From contig JASTVH010000006.1 in the NCBI GenBank assembly GCA_042862465.1, forward strand, positions 186,001 through 250,000: DNA of 64,000 nt, written 5' to 3'. Numbering within the stretch: position 1 is the first letter of the stretch; each line of letters starts with the position of its first letter. Source of the DNA: JASTVH01 sp042862465 (GTDB taxonomy: Bacteria; Pseudomonadota; Gammaproteobacteria; Pseudomonadales; Oleiphilaceae). Both the position numbers and the translations under genes were made by a program. The notes under the pieces were generated by a model that made no database searches, had not been told where the DNA came from, and worked only from the letters and a program-made list of their open reading frames with translations. Positions 8,787-18,812 of the stretch are shown here, one piece after another.

Positions 8787-10385
8787 TCAGTCGAACTGAT
8801 TCATGGTGTTGTCTTCACCACCGGCCTTCAGAGCATTGTCTTCAGAGAAGTACTCTTTGTGGTCGTCACCGATGTTGGAACCAGCCATGTCCTGGTGCTT
8901 AACGGTGGCGATGCCCTGACGGATTTCCTTACGCTGAACGCCTGCGACGTAAGCCAGCATGCCTTCGTCACCGAAGTAACCCTTGGCCAGGTTGTCGGTA
9001 GACAGGGCTGCGGTGTGGTAAGTCGGCAGCGTGATCAGGTGGTGGAAGATACCGGCTTCGCGAGAAGCGTCCTTCTGGAAGTTCTGACACCACTTGTCGG
9101 CTTCTGCCGCCAGCTCGGTGCTGTCGTACTCGGCACTCATCAGGCTGTCGCGGTCGTACGCAAACACGTCCTTGCCTTCTTCCTTCCACGCGTCGAATAC
9201 CTGCTGACGGAAGTTCAGGGTCCAGTTGAAGGACGGGCTGTTGTTGTAGACCAGCTTGGCATCGGGCACAACTTCGCGGATGCGGTTAACCATGCCGGCG
9301 ATCTGGCCAACGTGCGGCTTCTCGGTTTCGATCCACAGCAGGTCAGCGCCGTTCTGCAGGCTGGTGATACAGTCCAGAACAACACGGTCTTCGCCAGTGC
9401 CTTCCTTGAACTGGAACAGGCCGCTCGCCAGACGCTTCGGACGCATCAGCTTGCCATTCTGCTTCATAACAACGTCGCCGTTGTTGATGTCTTCAGCCTT
9501 GGTGATTTCCTCACCGTCGATGAAGGCGTTGTACTGGTCACCCAGATCACCCGGCTCTTTGGTCACGGCGATCTTCTGGGTCAGGCCTGCGCCCAGGGAG
9601 TCGGTACGGGCAACGATAACACCGTCGTCTACGCCCAGCTCGAGGAACGCGTAACGAACCGCGTTGATCTTGGCCAGGAAGTCTTCGTGCGGAACGGTAA
9701 CCTTGCCAGCCTGGTGGCCACACTGCTTGGCGTCAGATACCTGGTTCTCGATCTGGATACAGCACGCACCCGCCTCGATCATCTGCTTGGCCAGCAGGTA
9801 AGTCGCTTCTTCGTTACCGAAGCCGGCGTCGATGTCGGCGATGATCGGCACAACGTGGGTTTCGAAGTTGTCGATCTTGTTGATGATCTCTTCTTCCTTG
9901 GCCTGATCGCCCGCTTTGCGTGCGTCGTTCAGGGCACGGAACAGGTGGTTCAGTTCCCAGGCGTCAGCCTGCTTCAGGAAGGTGTACAGTTCTTCGATCA
10001 GACCGGAAACGGCAGTCTTCTCGTGCATGGACTGGTCAGGCAGCGGACCAAACTCGGAACGCAGTGCTGCAACCATCCAGCCGGAGAGGTACAGGTAGCG
10101 CTTCTTGGTAGTACCAAAGTGCTTCTTGATAGAGATCAGCTTCTGCTGACCAATGAAACCGTGCCAGCAGCCCAGGGACTGGGTGTACTGGGAGGTGTCC
10201 TTGTCGTAGTCAGCCATGTCCTGGCGCATGATCTTCGCGGTGTAGCGCGCGATATCCAGGCCGGTGTTGAAACGGTTCTGCAGACGCATGCGGGCGGCGT
10301 ATTCCGGGTTGATGCCGCTCCAGGTCTTACCTGCCTCTTTGCACAGAGACGCGATGCGATCGATCTCTTTTTGATACTCAGCCAT
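8787..10385 (-). CDS. aceA: Isocitrate lyase (long, Pseudomonas/Marinobacter class)
   Basis: The 532-residue enzyme splits isocitrate into glyoxylate and succinate, the first step of the glyoxylate shunt needed for growth on acetate, fatty acids or alkanes. The signature region reads SDAKQCGHQAGKV, with the catalytic cysteine in the KQCGH form of the long isocitrate lyase class; the Mg-binding stretch IIADIDAGFGN is intact. The length agrees with Pseudomonas AceA (531). The ATG at 10385 has AGGA about 7 bases upstream and begins MAEYQKE; an in-frame TTG at 10400 is less likely. Codon choice is strongly biased, suggesting high expression. It fits the lipid-storing lifestyle implied by the wax ester synthase. 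Confidence 0.96.
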   Translation of the reverse strand: MAEYQKEIDRIASLCKEAGKTWSGINPEYAARMRLQNRFNTGLDIARYTAKIMRQDMADYDKDTSQYTQSLGCWHGFIGQQKLISIKKHFGTTKKRYLYLSGWMVAALRSEFGPLPDQSMHEKTAVSGLIEELYTFLKQADAWELNHLFRALNDARKAGDQAKEEEIINKIDNFETHVVPIIADIDAGFGNEEATYLLAKQMIEAGACCIQIENQVSDAKQCGHQAGKVTVPHEDFLAKINAVRYAFLELGVDDGVIVARTDSLGAGLTQKIAVTKEPGDLGDQYNAFIDGEEITKAEDINNGDVVMKQNGKLMRPKRLASGLFQFKEGTGEDRVVLDCITSLQNGADLLWIETEKPHVGQIAGMVNRIREVVPDAKLVYNNSPSFNWTLNFRQQVFDAWKEEGKDVFAYDRDSLMSAEYDSTELAAEADKWCQNFQKDASREAGIFHHLITLPTYHTAALSTDNLAKGYFGDEGMLAYVAGVQRKEIRQGIATVKHQDMAGSNIGDDHKEYFSEDNALKAGGEDNTMNQFD

Positions 10386-10702
10386 GGTCGGTCCTATCAA
10401 TGTGGTGTTGGATCTCGATGCCCCTCAACGGCGCAAATCAAATAGTGCTTCCGTTGAGCGTGGGGCAATTCTAAGAGCAAAGATCCCATCATCAAAATTT
10501 ATAATTTTTATCTTCAGTATATTTTTGGTGAATGTTGCCGAAACAGGCATTTTGCGGGGCTGATTAATTATTGCGCATCAAGGGCTTGGCGTTTTAAACG
10601 GCTGTTTAACCTATTGCGATCGCGTTCGCGATTTTGCAAGAAATGATGATTGACCAGAGGCTGGGCTCAGTTCAGCATGCGCGACCGACGGCCGACCTCT
10701 CC
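10386..10702. other. AT-rich upstream region of aceA (no gene)
   Basis: This 317-bp spacer between aceA and pyk (both on the minus strand) contains no credible gene. A very AT-rich core at 10494-10530 (tataattttta and neighbours) is the likely aceA promoter/control region. No specific operator was recognised. Confidence 0.5.
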
Positions 10703-12151
10703 CTACTGAATCACACTACCCACCTTCACAATCTTCATGGTGTTGGTGCCACCCTGGGCATTGACGTAATCCCCCTTGGTAATGATCACCCGATCGCCGT
10801 TGCGCACCACGCCCCGTTGCTCCAGTTCCATGACCGCACTGGCATTGATGGCGTCATTGGGGATCTGTTCGCTGTCGAAAGGGACCGTCTGCACGCCCCG
10901 GTACAGGGCGACGCGGTTCTGGGTGGCCGGGTGACGGGTGAAGGCGTAGATCGGTAACGACGATTTGATGCGGGACATGATCAGCGGCGTCGCGCCGGTT
11001 TCAGTCATGCAGATAATGGCCTGAACATTCTCCAGGTGGTTGGCCGCGTACATGGCGGATAGGGCGATGGCCTCATCCACCCGCTCAAACGTCTCGTTGA
11101 TGCGGTGCTTGGACTGGTGCGTCGAGGGCTGTTTTTCCGCGCCCACGCAGATTCGCGCCATGGCTTCGATGGCGGCCTTGGGATACTTGCCCACGGCGCT
11201 CTCGGCGGACAGCATCACCGCATCGGTGTAATCGAGCACAGCATTGGCCACATCCGAAACTTCCGCCCGGGTGGGCATGGGGCTGTTGATCATGGATTCC
11301 ATCATCTGGGTGGCGGTGATGACCACGCGATTGAGGGCCCGGGCGCGGCCGATGATGTATTTCTGGACGCCCACCAGCTCGGCATCGCCGATTTCCACGC
11401 CCAGATCGCCGCGGGCCACCATGACTGCATCCGAGGCGAGGATCACCTGGTCCAGTTGCTCCGTGTCCTGAACCAGCTCGGCGCGTTCGATCTTGGCGAT
11501 GACACCGGCCGGGGAGCCGGTCTGCCTGAGCAGTTCCCGGGCCTGGTCGATATCGGTGCGGGAGCGGACAAAGGAAACGGCAATATAGTCGGCGCCGAGG
11601 GCGACCGCGGTCTTGAGGTCTTCGTGATCCTTCTCGGTCAGGGCCGGCGCGGAGAGTCCGCCGCCGCGTCGGTTGAGGCCCTTGTTGTTGGACAGCTCGC
11701 CGCCAAGGACCACCTTGCAGGTCACCGCGGTGCTTTGCACTTCCTGCACCTGCAGTTCGACTCGGCCGTCATCCAGGAGCAGCAGGTCACCGGTGCTGAC
11801 GTCGCGGGTGAGGTGCTCGTAGTCCAGGCCCACCCGTTCCTGGGTGCCGGCTTCCTTGGGGCAGGCGGTATCGAGAATAAAGGTGGCGCCCGCTGTCAGG
11901 GTGATCTTGCCCTCCCGAAAGCGTGCAATACGGAGTTTGGGGCCTTGCAGGTCGGCCAGTATCGCCACGGTGCGACCTTCCTCCCGGGCGATCCGGCGCA
12001 CGGCCTCGGCCCGGGCCTGGTGCTCCTCGGCGCTGCCGTGGGAAAAGTTGAGGCGAACCACATCGGTGCCGGCGGCGATAATGTCGCGCAAGTCGTCTTC
12101 CTGGGTGGTGGCGGGTCCGAGGGTGGCGACGATCTTGGTTCTTCTGAGCAT
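10703..12151 (-). CDS. pyk: Pyruvate kinase
   Basis: The 482-residue enzyme transfers phosphate from phosphoenolpyruvate to ADP. The N-terminus [12 protein letters not shown] and NFSHGS, and the active-site signature [12 protein letters not shown] containing the catalytic lysine, are intact. The regulatory C-domain has the normal length. The gene is divergent from edd across a 276-bp spacer. In pseudomonad-like relatives, pyruvate kinase and Entner-Doudoroff genes are often under the same HexR control. I cannot decide between the PykA and PykF type with certainty; the sequence looks PykA-like. Confidence 0.95.
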   Translation of the reverse strand: MLRRTKIVATLGPATTQEDDLRDIIAAGTDVVRLNFSHGSAEEHQARAEAVRRIAREEGRTVAILADLQGPKLRIARFREGKITLTAGATFILDTACPKEAGTQERVGLDYEHLTRDVSTGDLLLLDDGRVELQVQEVQSTAVTCKVVLGGELSNNKGLNRRGGGLSAPALTEKDHEDLKTAVALGADYIAVSFVRSRTDIDQARELLRQTGSPAGVIAKIERAELVQDTEQLDQVILASDAVMVARGDLGVEIGDAELVGVQKYIIGRARALNRVVITATQMMESMINSPMPTRAEVSDVANAVLDYTDAVMLSAESAVGKYPKAAIEAMARICVGAEKQPSTHQSKHRINETFERVDEAIALSAMYAANHLENVQAIICMTETGATPLIMSRIKSSLPIYAFTRHPATQNRVALYRGVQTVPFDSEQIPNDAINASAVMELEQRGVVRNGDRVIITKGDYVNAQGGTNTMKIVKVGSVIQ

Positions 12152-12364
12152 TGAAGGTCATCCTGATTGCAGTAAAGGGCAGAGGTTTCCTAGTGTCTCA
12201 CGGTTCAAAATCTTGAGCATCAGACGATAGGAGACTGTCCGCCGGGGTGTCGTTAGGTTCGGAGTCTGGCAATGAGCACATTGATTGGGTCTGCAGACTG
12301 AAGATGTAAAGAAACAGATATAAATCGAATATTCTGGGGAATTATCGTCGAATCTGGCGTCAAA

Positions 12365-12382
12365 GGTAGTAAGATAACTACA
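12365..12382. promoter_or_regulatory. Possible HexR-type operator between pyk and edd
   Basis: The imperfect palindrome ggtagtaagataactaca has half sites TAGT and ACTA. It lies 45 bp upstream of the edd start, in the divergent pyk-edd spacer. HexR operators in gammaproteobacteria are palindromes of a similar TGTAGT-n-ACTACA kind and control exactly these genes. No hexR gene is present in the window, so this is an inference from sequence and position. Confidence 0.4.
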
Positions 12383-12427
12383 TCCGGCGCAGGATGCGCC
12401 CAACAGGACAAAGCGAGGTTTATTGCA

Positions 12428-14248
12428 ATGCATCCCACGGTGGAGCGGGTTACCCAGCGAATCATCCGGCGTAGCGAAGACGAGCGCCGGCGCTACCTTG
12501 AACGGATGACGGGACTTCGTCGCCAGGGGCCACAGCGGGAAGTGCTGTCCTGCGGGAATCTGGCCCATGGCTTTGCGGCTTGCGGCAAGCAGGACAAGAA
12601 CACCCTGAAGTTCATGAACCAGTCCAATGTGGCGATCGTGTCCGCCTACAACGACATGTTGTCTGCCCATCAGCCCTACGGTGACTTTCCCGAGGTGATC
12701 AAACGGGCAGCGGCCGGGATGGGCAGTGTGGCCCAGTTCGCTGGCGGGACACCGGCCATGTGCGATGGCATCACCCAGGGGCAGCCGGGGATGGACCTCA
12801 GCCTTTTCTCCCGGGACGTGATCGCCATGAGCACGGCCCTCGCGCTCAGTCACAATATGTTCGATGCCACCCTGTTGCTGGGTATCTGTGACAAGATCGT
12901 CCCGGGCCTGCTGATAGGGGCTCTGAGTTACGGCTACCTGCCCACGTTGCTGGTGCCGGCCGGCCCCATGCCTTCCGGTTTGCCAAACAAAGAGAAGCAG
13001 CGGATCAGGCAGCTGTATGCCGAGGGCAAGGTGGGCAAGGCCGAGCTGCTGGAGGCTGAAAGCCAGTCCTATCATAGCCCCGGCACCTGCACCTTCTATG
13101 GCACGGCCAACAGTAATCAGTTGCTGGTGGAGGTTATGGGGCTGCATTTGCCCGGCGCTGCTTTCGTCCAGCCCGGCACACCCCTGCGTGAGGCGCTGAC
13201 CCGCGAGGCGACCGAACAGGTCATCCGCCTCTCCGCTCCCAGCGGTGGCCAGTTGGGACTGTGCGATGTGGTGGCGGAGAAGAACATCGTGAATGCTCTT
13301 GTGGCGCTGCTGGCCACGGGCGGTTCCACCAATCACACCATGCACTGGGTGGCCATTGCCCGCGCCGCCGGTATCCGCATCGACTGGGATGACTTTAACG
13401 ACCTGTCCGCCGTGGTTCCCAGCCTGACCCGGATTTATCCCAATGGGCAGGCGGATATCAATGACTTTCACGAAGCGGGCGGCACGGCGCTCCTGATTCG
13501 CGAGCTACTGGACGCCGGTCTGCTGCATGACGATGTGGAAACGGTGGTCGGGCATGGATTACACCGCTATACCCAGCTGCCGCAGTGGCAGGACGACCGG
13601 CTGTCATGGACCCCGGCGCCCGAGCGATCCCTGAATCCGGCTGTTTTGGAATCAGCCCGAGAACCCTTTGCGCCGGACGGTGGATTGCGGGTACTGGATG
13701 GCAATCTGGGGCGTGGCGTGATCAAGGTGTCGGCGGTGGAGCCGGAGCACCATCAGGTGGAGGCGCCGGCCGTGGTGCTGGACAGTCAGTCCGCAGTGGC
13801 CGAGGCCTTCGAGGCCGGACAGCTGGATCGGGACTGTGTGGTTGTCGTGCGCTTCCAGGGGCCCAAGGCGGTGGGCATGCCGGAATTGCACAAGCTGACG
13901 CCGTATCTCGGGGTACTGCAGGACCGTGGCTACCGGGTTGCGCTGGTGACGGACGGACGTATGTCCGGCGCCTCGGGCAAGGTACCCGCAGCCATTCACG
14001 TTTACCCCGAGGCCGTGGACGGCGGGCCGCTGGCGAAACTGCGCGATGGCGACCGCATCCGCGTTGATGCACGTTCCGGAGCCCTCGACATCATTGCGCC
14101 GGATGACTGGGAGAAGCGCTTGCCGGCCAAGGTGGATCTGGGATCACAGCACCAGGATTACGGGCGCGAGCTGTTTGGCTGGATGCGCGGTGTGGCCGAC
14201 ACCCCGGAGAAAGGCGCCTCCTGTTTCTGGACGGTCCCGCAGGAATAA
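12428..14248 (+). CDS. edd: 6-phosphogluconate dehydratase (Entner-Doudoroff)
   Basis: The 606-residue iron-sulfur dehydratase converts 6-phosphogluconate to KDPG. It is very close in pattern to E. coli Edd. Recognisable blocks are the cluster-ligand segment [12 protein letters not shown] (C112), [22 protein letters not shown] and the C-terminal [14 protein letters not shown]. The length matches the family. The eda aldolase that completes the pathway is not next to it; the following gene is unrelated. It is divergent from pyk and probably co-regulated with it. Confidence 0.96.
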   Translation: MHPTVERVTQRIIRRSEDERRRYLERMTGLRRQGPQREVLSCGNLAHGFAACGKQDKNTLKFMNQSNVAIVSAYNDMLSAHQPYGDFPEVIKRAAAGMGSVAQFAGGTPAMCDGITQGQPGMDLSLFSRDVIAMSTALALSHNMFDATLLLGICDKIVPGLLIGALSYGYLPTLLVPAGPMPSGLPNKEKQRIRQLYAEGKVGKAELLEAESQSYHSPGTCTFYGTANSNQLLVEVMGLHLPGAAFVQPGTPLREALTREATEQVIRLSAPSGGQLGLCDVVAEKNIVNALVALLATGGSTNHTMHWVAIARAAGIRIDWDDFNDLSAVVPSLTRIYPNGQADINDFHEAGGTALLIRELLDAGLLHDDVETVVGHGLHRYTQLPQWQDDRLSWTPAPERSLNPAVLESAREPFAPDGGLRVLDGNLGRGVIKVSAVEPEHHQVEAPAVVLDSQSAVAEAFEAGQLDRDCVVVVRFQGPKAVGMPELHKLTPYLGVLQDRGYRVALVTDGRMSGASGKVPAAIHVYPEAVDGGPLAKLRDGDRIRVDARSGALDIIAPDDWEKRLPAKVDLGSQHQDYGRELFGWMRGVADTPEKGASCFWTVPQE

Positions 14249-14438
14249 TTCCACGATTGACAGTCAGGGCGCTTCCTGACAACCATGGCAGTGGAAGCTC
14301 CGGTTGTCGCTGGCGTCCAGATGTCGCATCGTTAATTGTGTCCGTAATGACAGTGACAAGGTTTCCGGATTAGCATGCGTCCTCTGCACAATGCCCTGCA
14401 GGACCTGTTACCGGAGTGGCAAAGGGAAGGATCCATAC

Positions 14439-15122
14439 ATGGATCAGTATCTCAACACGGATGCAATGATCAGTCTCACCTTTGGCGAGGCCCTGGTGGT
14501 CGCGGTGCTGGCAGCACTGCTGGTCATCGTTGGTGCGGCCTTGCTCAAGCGGTCGGCTCGTAAACAGGAGCACGACTATCACCACGCCCTGTTCCGCAAC
14601 CAGGCGCGTCAATATCAGGACCATATCCACCTGCTGGAAAAGGAGCTGCGGGAGGTTCGCCATTCGGCGCTGATGAGCTCGGCGAATATCCTGAACAAGC
14701 GCACGGAGGGCCTGGAAACCATTTACCAGCAATTGGTGCGGTTCCAGCGCGGGTTGCACGGTGTCGCCAGCAGTGTGCGCTTCAAGGGGGATATTCGGGT
14801 GGTGGCAGAGGCCTACGAAAAGACCTCACCGCTGCTGAAGGCCTACATCGAGGTCTTCGACAACCGCCGCCTGTATTTCTCGGAAGCCACCGGAGAGTGG
14901 GTGGCTGAACTGAATGTCGGTTGCCTGCGCGCCTTCGAGAAAGTCCGGGTGCTGCTGCAAACCCATGATTCGCTCACCCGGGACGTCACCGATAACCTGG
15001 ATGAAGTCATTAACCGCGCCCTCAGTCACGCCGATGAGGCTCGCCAAGCGGTTGAAAAGCAGTTTCGGGAGATCATGAGTCAGGGGACTCGAGCCGAGAA
15101 TACCAACGGTCCTGCACTCTGA
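14439..15122 (+). CDS. Membrane-anchored protein with long helical region, unknown function
   Basis: I do not recognise a family. The 227-residue protein has one N-terminal membrane segment (about residues 15-37, EALVVAVLAALLVIVGAALL) followed by a basic turn and mostly helical, charged sequence with coiled-coil-like stretches (QYQDHIHLLEKELREVR). The topology suggests a short periplasmic end and a cytoplasmic helical domain. The start at 14439 is chosen for a good AAGGGAAGG site 8 bases upstream; an earlier in-frame start at 14304 has none and would add a Cys-rich, implausible extension. It appears monocistronic. Confidence 0.7.
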   Translation: MDQYLNTDAMISLTFGEALVVAVLAALLVIVGAALLKRSARKQEHDYHHALFRNQARQYQDHIHLLEKELREVRHSALMSSANILNKRTEGLETIYQQLVRFQRGLHGVASSVRFKGDIRVVAEAYEKTSPLLKAYIEVFDNRRLYFSEATGEWVAELNVGCLRAFEKVRVLLQTHDSLTRDVTDNLDEVINRALSHADEARQAVEKQFREIMSQGTRAENTNGPAL

Positions 15123-15247
15123 CCTCGGTCGCCAGTGGCCGACATTACTCCATTGACTGGTTTTGTGGGCCAACCTGAAGGTTTCCGATTGGCCCGCCGC
15201 CCCCCTTGCCATACACTGAAGTCCGTCCTTTAACCGAGGTGCAGGTG

Positions 15248-16441
15248 ATGGCTACACGAGATGCTTTTTGGCAGGGCACCGTGCGAGGGTTGAGTCATGC
15301 CGTCGTCGGTGGCAGTCAAGTGGTCGAAGGGGTACACCGGGCGGTGCTGGATAAAGTGGCTCGTTATGCGCCGGTGCCTCCGGCGGTTCCCGTGATCACC
15401 CGGCTGGTCTATGGCAGTGTGCGTGAAGTTGCCCGGCTGGCTGGACTGGGAGGTGAAGAGCTGCTCAGGGCCACCGCAGGCGACAACGTAGCGGAACCGG
15501 TTGAAGAGTGGCAGCTGCATGCGCAAAGTGCGCTGAACGCCGCATTTGGCGATTATCTTGAGGAAACGGCGCACCCCTGGGCGCTGCCGATGACGTTTTG
15601 TCATGGTGGCCGTGTCCTCAATCCGGCCCCGGAAGCCATCGACGCCTCGCTTTCCAATCCTTCTCCCCATCTGGTGGTCTTCATTCATGGTCTGGGAATG
15701 AATGAACTGGCGTGGACGCCGGCACAGGGCGATGGCTTCGCCGCTGTTCTGGAGGCCGAATGCCAGGCCACCTGCCTTTTTCTACGCTACAACACCGGAC
15801 GCCACATCCATGAGAACGGCGGCGAGCTGGCCGATCAGCTGCAGCGTTTGATAGAGGCGTATCCTCGACCGGTGGCCAGCCTGACCCTGGTGGGCCATAG
15901 CATGGGCGGCCTGGTGGCTCGCAGCGCAACCTACTATGCCGCCCAGGCCCAGTTGCCCTGGTTGTCCCGGCTGGCCGGTGTTGCCTGTCTGGGGTCCCCG
16001 CATCAGGGCGCACCTTTGGAGCTGGCGGGCAACTGGTTCACCCATGCGTTGCACTTTACCCCCTACACAGCGCCCCTGGCGTCGGTGGGCCGACGTCGCA
16101 GCGCCGGTATCAAGGATCTGCGCTTCGGCAGTCTTCGCGCCGAGGACTGGGATAGCCGGGGAAAGGACGATGTCGAGCATTTCACGCCGCATCCGGTCCC
16201 CTTGCAGAAGCAGGCACACTATCTGGTGGTCGGGAGCACGATTCAGGATGGTGGCTCAGGGGTGGGGAAATGGCTGGGCGATGGCATCGTCCCCATCGAG
16301 AGTGCAATGAACCTGCGGGAGGAAACAGACGTTCCTTCGTCTCGATTGACCAAACACCGTTTTGCCGGTATCGGGCATATCGAACTGTTGAGTCACGAGA
16401 AGGTGGGGAAGGTGTTGCTGGATTGGTATCGGGAGCTATGA
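15248..16441 (+). CDS. Lipase-like alpha/beta hydrolase
   Basis: The 397-residue protein has a lipase/esterase core from about residue 140. The oxyanion motif HGLG is followed by the nucleophile motif GHSMGG in LTLVGHSMGGLVARS, then a second conserved block GSPHQGAPLE typical of lipases and PGAP1-like enzymes. The first 130 residues are helical and of unknown role. No signal peptide is seen. The start at 15248 has GAGGTG 7 bases upstream. The substrate is unknown; wax ester or triglyceride turnover is possible in this lipid-storing host but is only a guess. Confidence 0.8.
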   Translation: MATRDAFWQGTVRGLSHAVVGGSQVVEGVHRAVLDKVARYAPVPPAVPVITRLVYGSVREVARLAGLGGEELLRATAGDNVAEPVEEWQLHAQSALNAAFGDYLEETAHPWALPMTFCHGGRVLNPAPEAIDASLSNPSPHLVVFIHGLGMNELAWTPAQGDGFAAVLEAECQATCLFLRYNTGRHIHENGGELADQLQRLIEAYPRPVASLTLVGHSMGGLVARSATYYAAQAQLPWLSRLAGVACLGSPHQGAPLELAGNWFTHALHFTPYTAPLASVGRRRSAGIKDLRFGSLRAEDWDSRGKDDVEHFTPHPVPLQKQAHYLVVGSTIQDGGSGVGKWLGDGIVPIESAMNLREETDVPSSRLTKHRFAGIGHIELLSHEKVGKVLLDWYREL

Positions 16442-16447
16442 AGCATG

Positions 16448-16469
16448 GCCGGGCAGTGGACTGCCCGGC
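16448..16469. terminator. Hairpin between convergent genes
   Basis: A perfect 9-bp stem (gccgggcag, loop tgga, ctgcccggc) lies between the convergent lipase-like and outer-membrane protein genes. It lacks a clear T-run, so it may act as a weak bidirectional terminator or 3'-end stabiliser. Confidence 0.55.
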
Positions 16470-16481
16470 GATCAGGGTGGG

Positions 16482-16994
16482 CTAGAAGTTGAAACCGATG
16501 CCCGCGCTATAGACGAAGCTGCCGTCGTCGAATGTGTTTTCCGCCTCATCGGCGCTGTCGAAGAAGAACTGGTATTCCCCTTGTACGAACACAAACGTCT
16601 CCGGCTTCACGTAATACTTGAGACCGGCTTCCGGGCCGGCAAAGAACGTATCATCGACTTCGTCGCCGTAAACCCCGCCAATGTTGGCGCCCACGAACGG
16701 CTGCCAGGTATCCAGATCGAAATGGTAGTCACTGAATACCCGGGTGGCGCCATTCCAGCTTGAATCATCACCGCTGTCGGCAAAATTCACGCTCTGGCGC
16801 AGGCCCACGGTGGCGTTGTCGGTAAAGTACTTGCCGTAGTCGAAGCTGAGCCCGAAGGCGCCGGCATCAAAGTCCTTGTCGCTGCTGCCCGCGCCGGACA
16901 GCGTGAAAACGCCATCACCTTTCTGCGGCTCGGCTTGGACCATGAAAGGGGTTGCCAACAGGCAGGCGAGAACCAGTGGTTTGTTTGCACGCAT
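16482..16994 (-). CDS. Small outer-membrane beta-barrel protein
   Basis: The 170-residue product has a cleavable signal peptide ending AQA-like (FMVQAEP). The mature part has alternating hydrophobic/aromatic strands such as FGLSFDYGKYF and TFVFVQGEYQFFF, and it ends in phenylalanine (AGIGFNF), the C-terminal signature for outer-membrane assembly. Its size fits an eight-stranded barrel of the OmpW/OmpX/Ail type. Acidic loops are rich in Asp. Function unknown. AAGGAGA lies just upstream of the ATG. Confidence 0.8.
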   Translation of the reverse strand: MRANKPLVLACLLATPFMVQAEPQKGDGVFTLSGAGSSDKDFDAGAFGLSFDYGKYFTDNATVGLRQSVNFADSGDDSSWNGATRVFSDYHFDLDTWQPFVGANIGGVYGDEVDDTFFAGPEAGLKYYVKPETFVFVQGEYQFFFDSADEAENTFDDGSFVYSAGIGFNF

Positions 16995-17264
16995 GACTTT
17001 CTCTCCTTATGAAGGTCTCTCGGTGCAACCGTATGGCATGTTGCGCTTGGGTGACCTTTCTCGATTGCATCCCTCGTGTCCGGAGTTCCCGTCCAGGGCG
17101 GATCCCTTGGCAGTGCCTTTGGGAAGCCTCCCGGAACAATTGATTCCGGTGTGTACTCAAGATCACCGTGTCTCGAACACCGTATCGGTTGTAGTGAGAG
17201 GCTATAAAGTTAAAAGGCGCTTTGTGGTGGTTTTTTAATCTTCCATTAATTTCGAGGGTGGGCG

Positions 17265-18197
17265 TCAGTTCAACTCAATGCCCTGTAGGTACAGGGTGCG
17301 CGGTTGCTCCAGGCTCGTGGTGAAAAGACCCAGGCGACGAATATCGTCCATGTCCATGGGGCGGTTCGCAGGGGCCTCGGCAACGGCTTTGAGAGGGATG
17401 CGGATATGGTTGGATCCCGGGTGCAGTTCCAGGCGGGTGTTGAATCGGTCGCTGTAAGCGCCGGTACCCCGGTCGTGGCGGCGGTCGTTAACGCGCAGTG
17501 TTATGGACAGCGCGGTCTTATCAGGGAGAAAGAAGCGAAGGTCCAGATACCGGTAGCCGGTCCAGTCCTCGGGCAGGTTGTAAAGGGATATCCCGGAATA
17601 GTTTTCGGTACCCAAGGCAATGCGCAGGCTGTATGTGCCGGTGGTCGCGTGTTCCGTGGAAGCTGTAACGGAGCCATGCCAGAAGTCCGCCGGTTGCTCC
17701 TGGGAGAAGTCATACACCAGCGGCAGTTGATGGGCGACCTGCCATTGCTGGAAAGCAACCATGCCCACCAGCGCCAGTTCGTAGAGCAGCAGCAATGTGG
17801 TGACGCTTCGCAGTCCCCGGCCTACTCCGCGGCTGCGAGCGCTCACCCCGCGCCGGGGCGCCCATGCCAGGACCAGCCAGGAGCCGATCAGGTTGCGCAG
17901 CATGTCGTGCCATTCCACGTCGAGATTGAAGGCGTGCTGGAATGATTCAATAAGTGCCCCGGCCGCCAGGACCACAAGGGTCACTCCCAGCCACAAGCGC
18001 CATCCGGCCACCCAGCGCCAGGGGCGTACCATCCAGGTCAGTAGCCCGAAAAACAGGATATGGCCCAGGTTCCAGGCCGATTTGAAGAGCAGCCCTGACG
18101 CCCAGTCCGGCCCGCCAACGAAAAACAGCGGCGCTATGAAAGCGAGCAGGAGCCAGCCCGCGAGTCGGTATAAAGGGTAGGGCAGGGCTTTATTCAT
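17265..18197 (-). CDS. VanZ-like membrane protein with C-terminal carbohydrate-binding-like domain
   Basis: The N-terminal 140 residues carry about four membrane helices with the VanZ-like pattern LGHILFFGLLTW and ESFQHAF...EWHDMLRNLIG. After a fifth hydrophobic segment, the C-terminal 150 residues look like a beta-sandwich (YRYLDLRFFLPD, SLRIALGTENYSG), similar to galactose-binding or CIA30-like folds. It would sit outside the membrane. The start at 18197 (MNKALPYPLYR) is chosen because an upstream in-frame extension is Pro/Arg/Lys-rich and implausible. The role may be in envelope glycan handling, but this is inference. Confidence 0.7.
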   Translation of the reverse strand: MNKALPYPLYRLAGWLLLAFIAPLFFVGGPDWASGLLFKSAWNLGHILFFGLLTWMVRPWRWVAGWRLWLGVTLVVLAAGALIESFQHAFNLDVEWHDMLRNLIGSWLVLAWAPRRGVSARSRGVGRGLRSVTTLLLLYELALVGMVAFQQWQVAHQLPLVYDFSQEQPADFWHGSVTASTEHATTGTYSLRIALGTENYSGISLYNLPEDWTGYRYLDLRFFLPDKTALSITLRVNDRRHDRGTGAYSDRFNTRLELHPGSNHIRIPLKAVAEAPANRPMDMDDIRRLGLFTTSLEQPRTLYLQGIELN

Positions 18198-18288
18198 GTG
18201 AGGCCTGGGGCTGATTCGGGGCAGGTATCTTGCCGTGGTGGGTTCTGGAGCATTTCGATGGTCAGGGTGGGCTGATTGCACGCCCCGC

Positions 18289-18810
18289 CTATTCCCGGGT
18301 GCCTTCCGGATCGGGCGGGCCGGGGTCTTCCGCTGGGGTTTCGGTGTCGTCGGTTTGGGCCTTTTCTTCCGCGGGCCGTTCGTCATTCTGGGCTTGTTTG
18401 AGGTAGGCGGCACCGCTCTGCAGGATGAAGCCCCGCAGGTTGGGATCGGTGTGCTTGGTTACTCCAAGAACGAAGGCGCCGGCCACCGATTCCCAGGGAT
18501 TGTCGCGGATAATCTGTCGCAGTTGCTCAACCGGCGAGCGGGGTGAATCCGAATGGGTGTGGCCTTTGGATTTGGCGGGCCGTGTCAGGCGGTAGAGCAG
18601 AAGCGCCAGCAACAGGACACAGACAAAACCTGTGATGCCAAAAGCCCCGGCCTCACCCACCCAGGGTGTCAGGCCCAGGGTAGCGGCTTTCAGCAAAAGT
18701 ATGAAACCGCCCAACAACAGGGCGACCAGCAAAACCATCGAAAGCATAAAAGCCAGGATGGCAGCGACGGCTTTGCGGAGGACGCCCTTGAGTTCTTGCG
18801 AATTGATCAT
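18289..18810 (-). CDS. Phage-holin/YqjE-like membrane protein
   Basis: The 173-residue protein has two strong membrane segments (about residues 17-40 and 50-75) and a hydrophilic, Pro/Glu/Asp-rich C-terminal tail. It is preceded 2 bp upstream by an ElaB/YqjD-like gene. That arrangement recalls the enterobacterial yqjD-yqjE pair, in which YqjE is a small membrane protein of the holin-like superfamily. Family assignment is mainly by neighbourhood and topology; function unknown. Confidence 0.6.
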   Translation of the reverse strand: MINSQELKGVLRKAVAAILAFMLSMVLLVALLLGGFILLLKAATLGLTPWVGEAGAFGITGFVCVLLLALLLYRLTRPAKSKGHTHSDSPRSPVEQLRQIIRDNPWESVAGAFVLGVTKHTDPNLRGFILQSGAAYLKQAQNDERPAEEKAQTDDTETPAEDPGPPDPEGTRE

Positions 18811-18812
18811 GC

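Noticed and set aside
8661..10445. A 594-codon plus-strand open frame covering the isocitrate lyase gene
   Set aside because: It is the antisense shadow of aceA. The minus strand encodes a full, clearly recognisable isocitrate lyase with biased codons; the plus frame has no family pattern.
12158..13471. A 437-codon minus-strand frame opposite edd
   Set aside because: Antisense artefact of GC-rich coding sequence; edd on the plus strand is complete and conserved.
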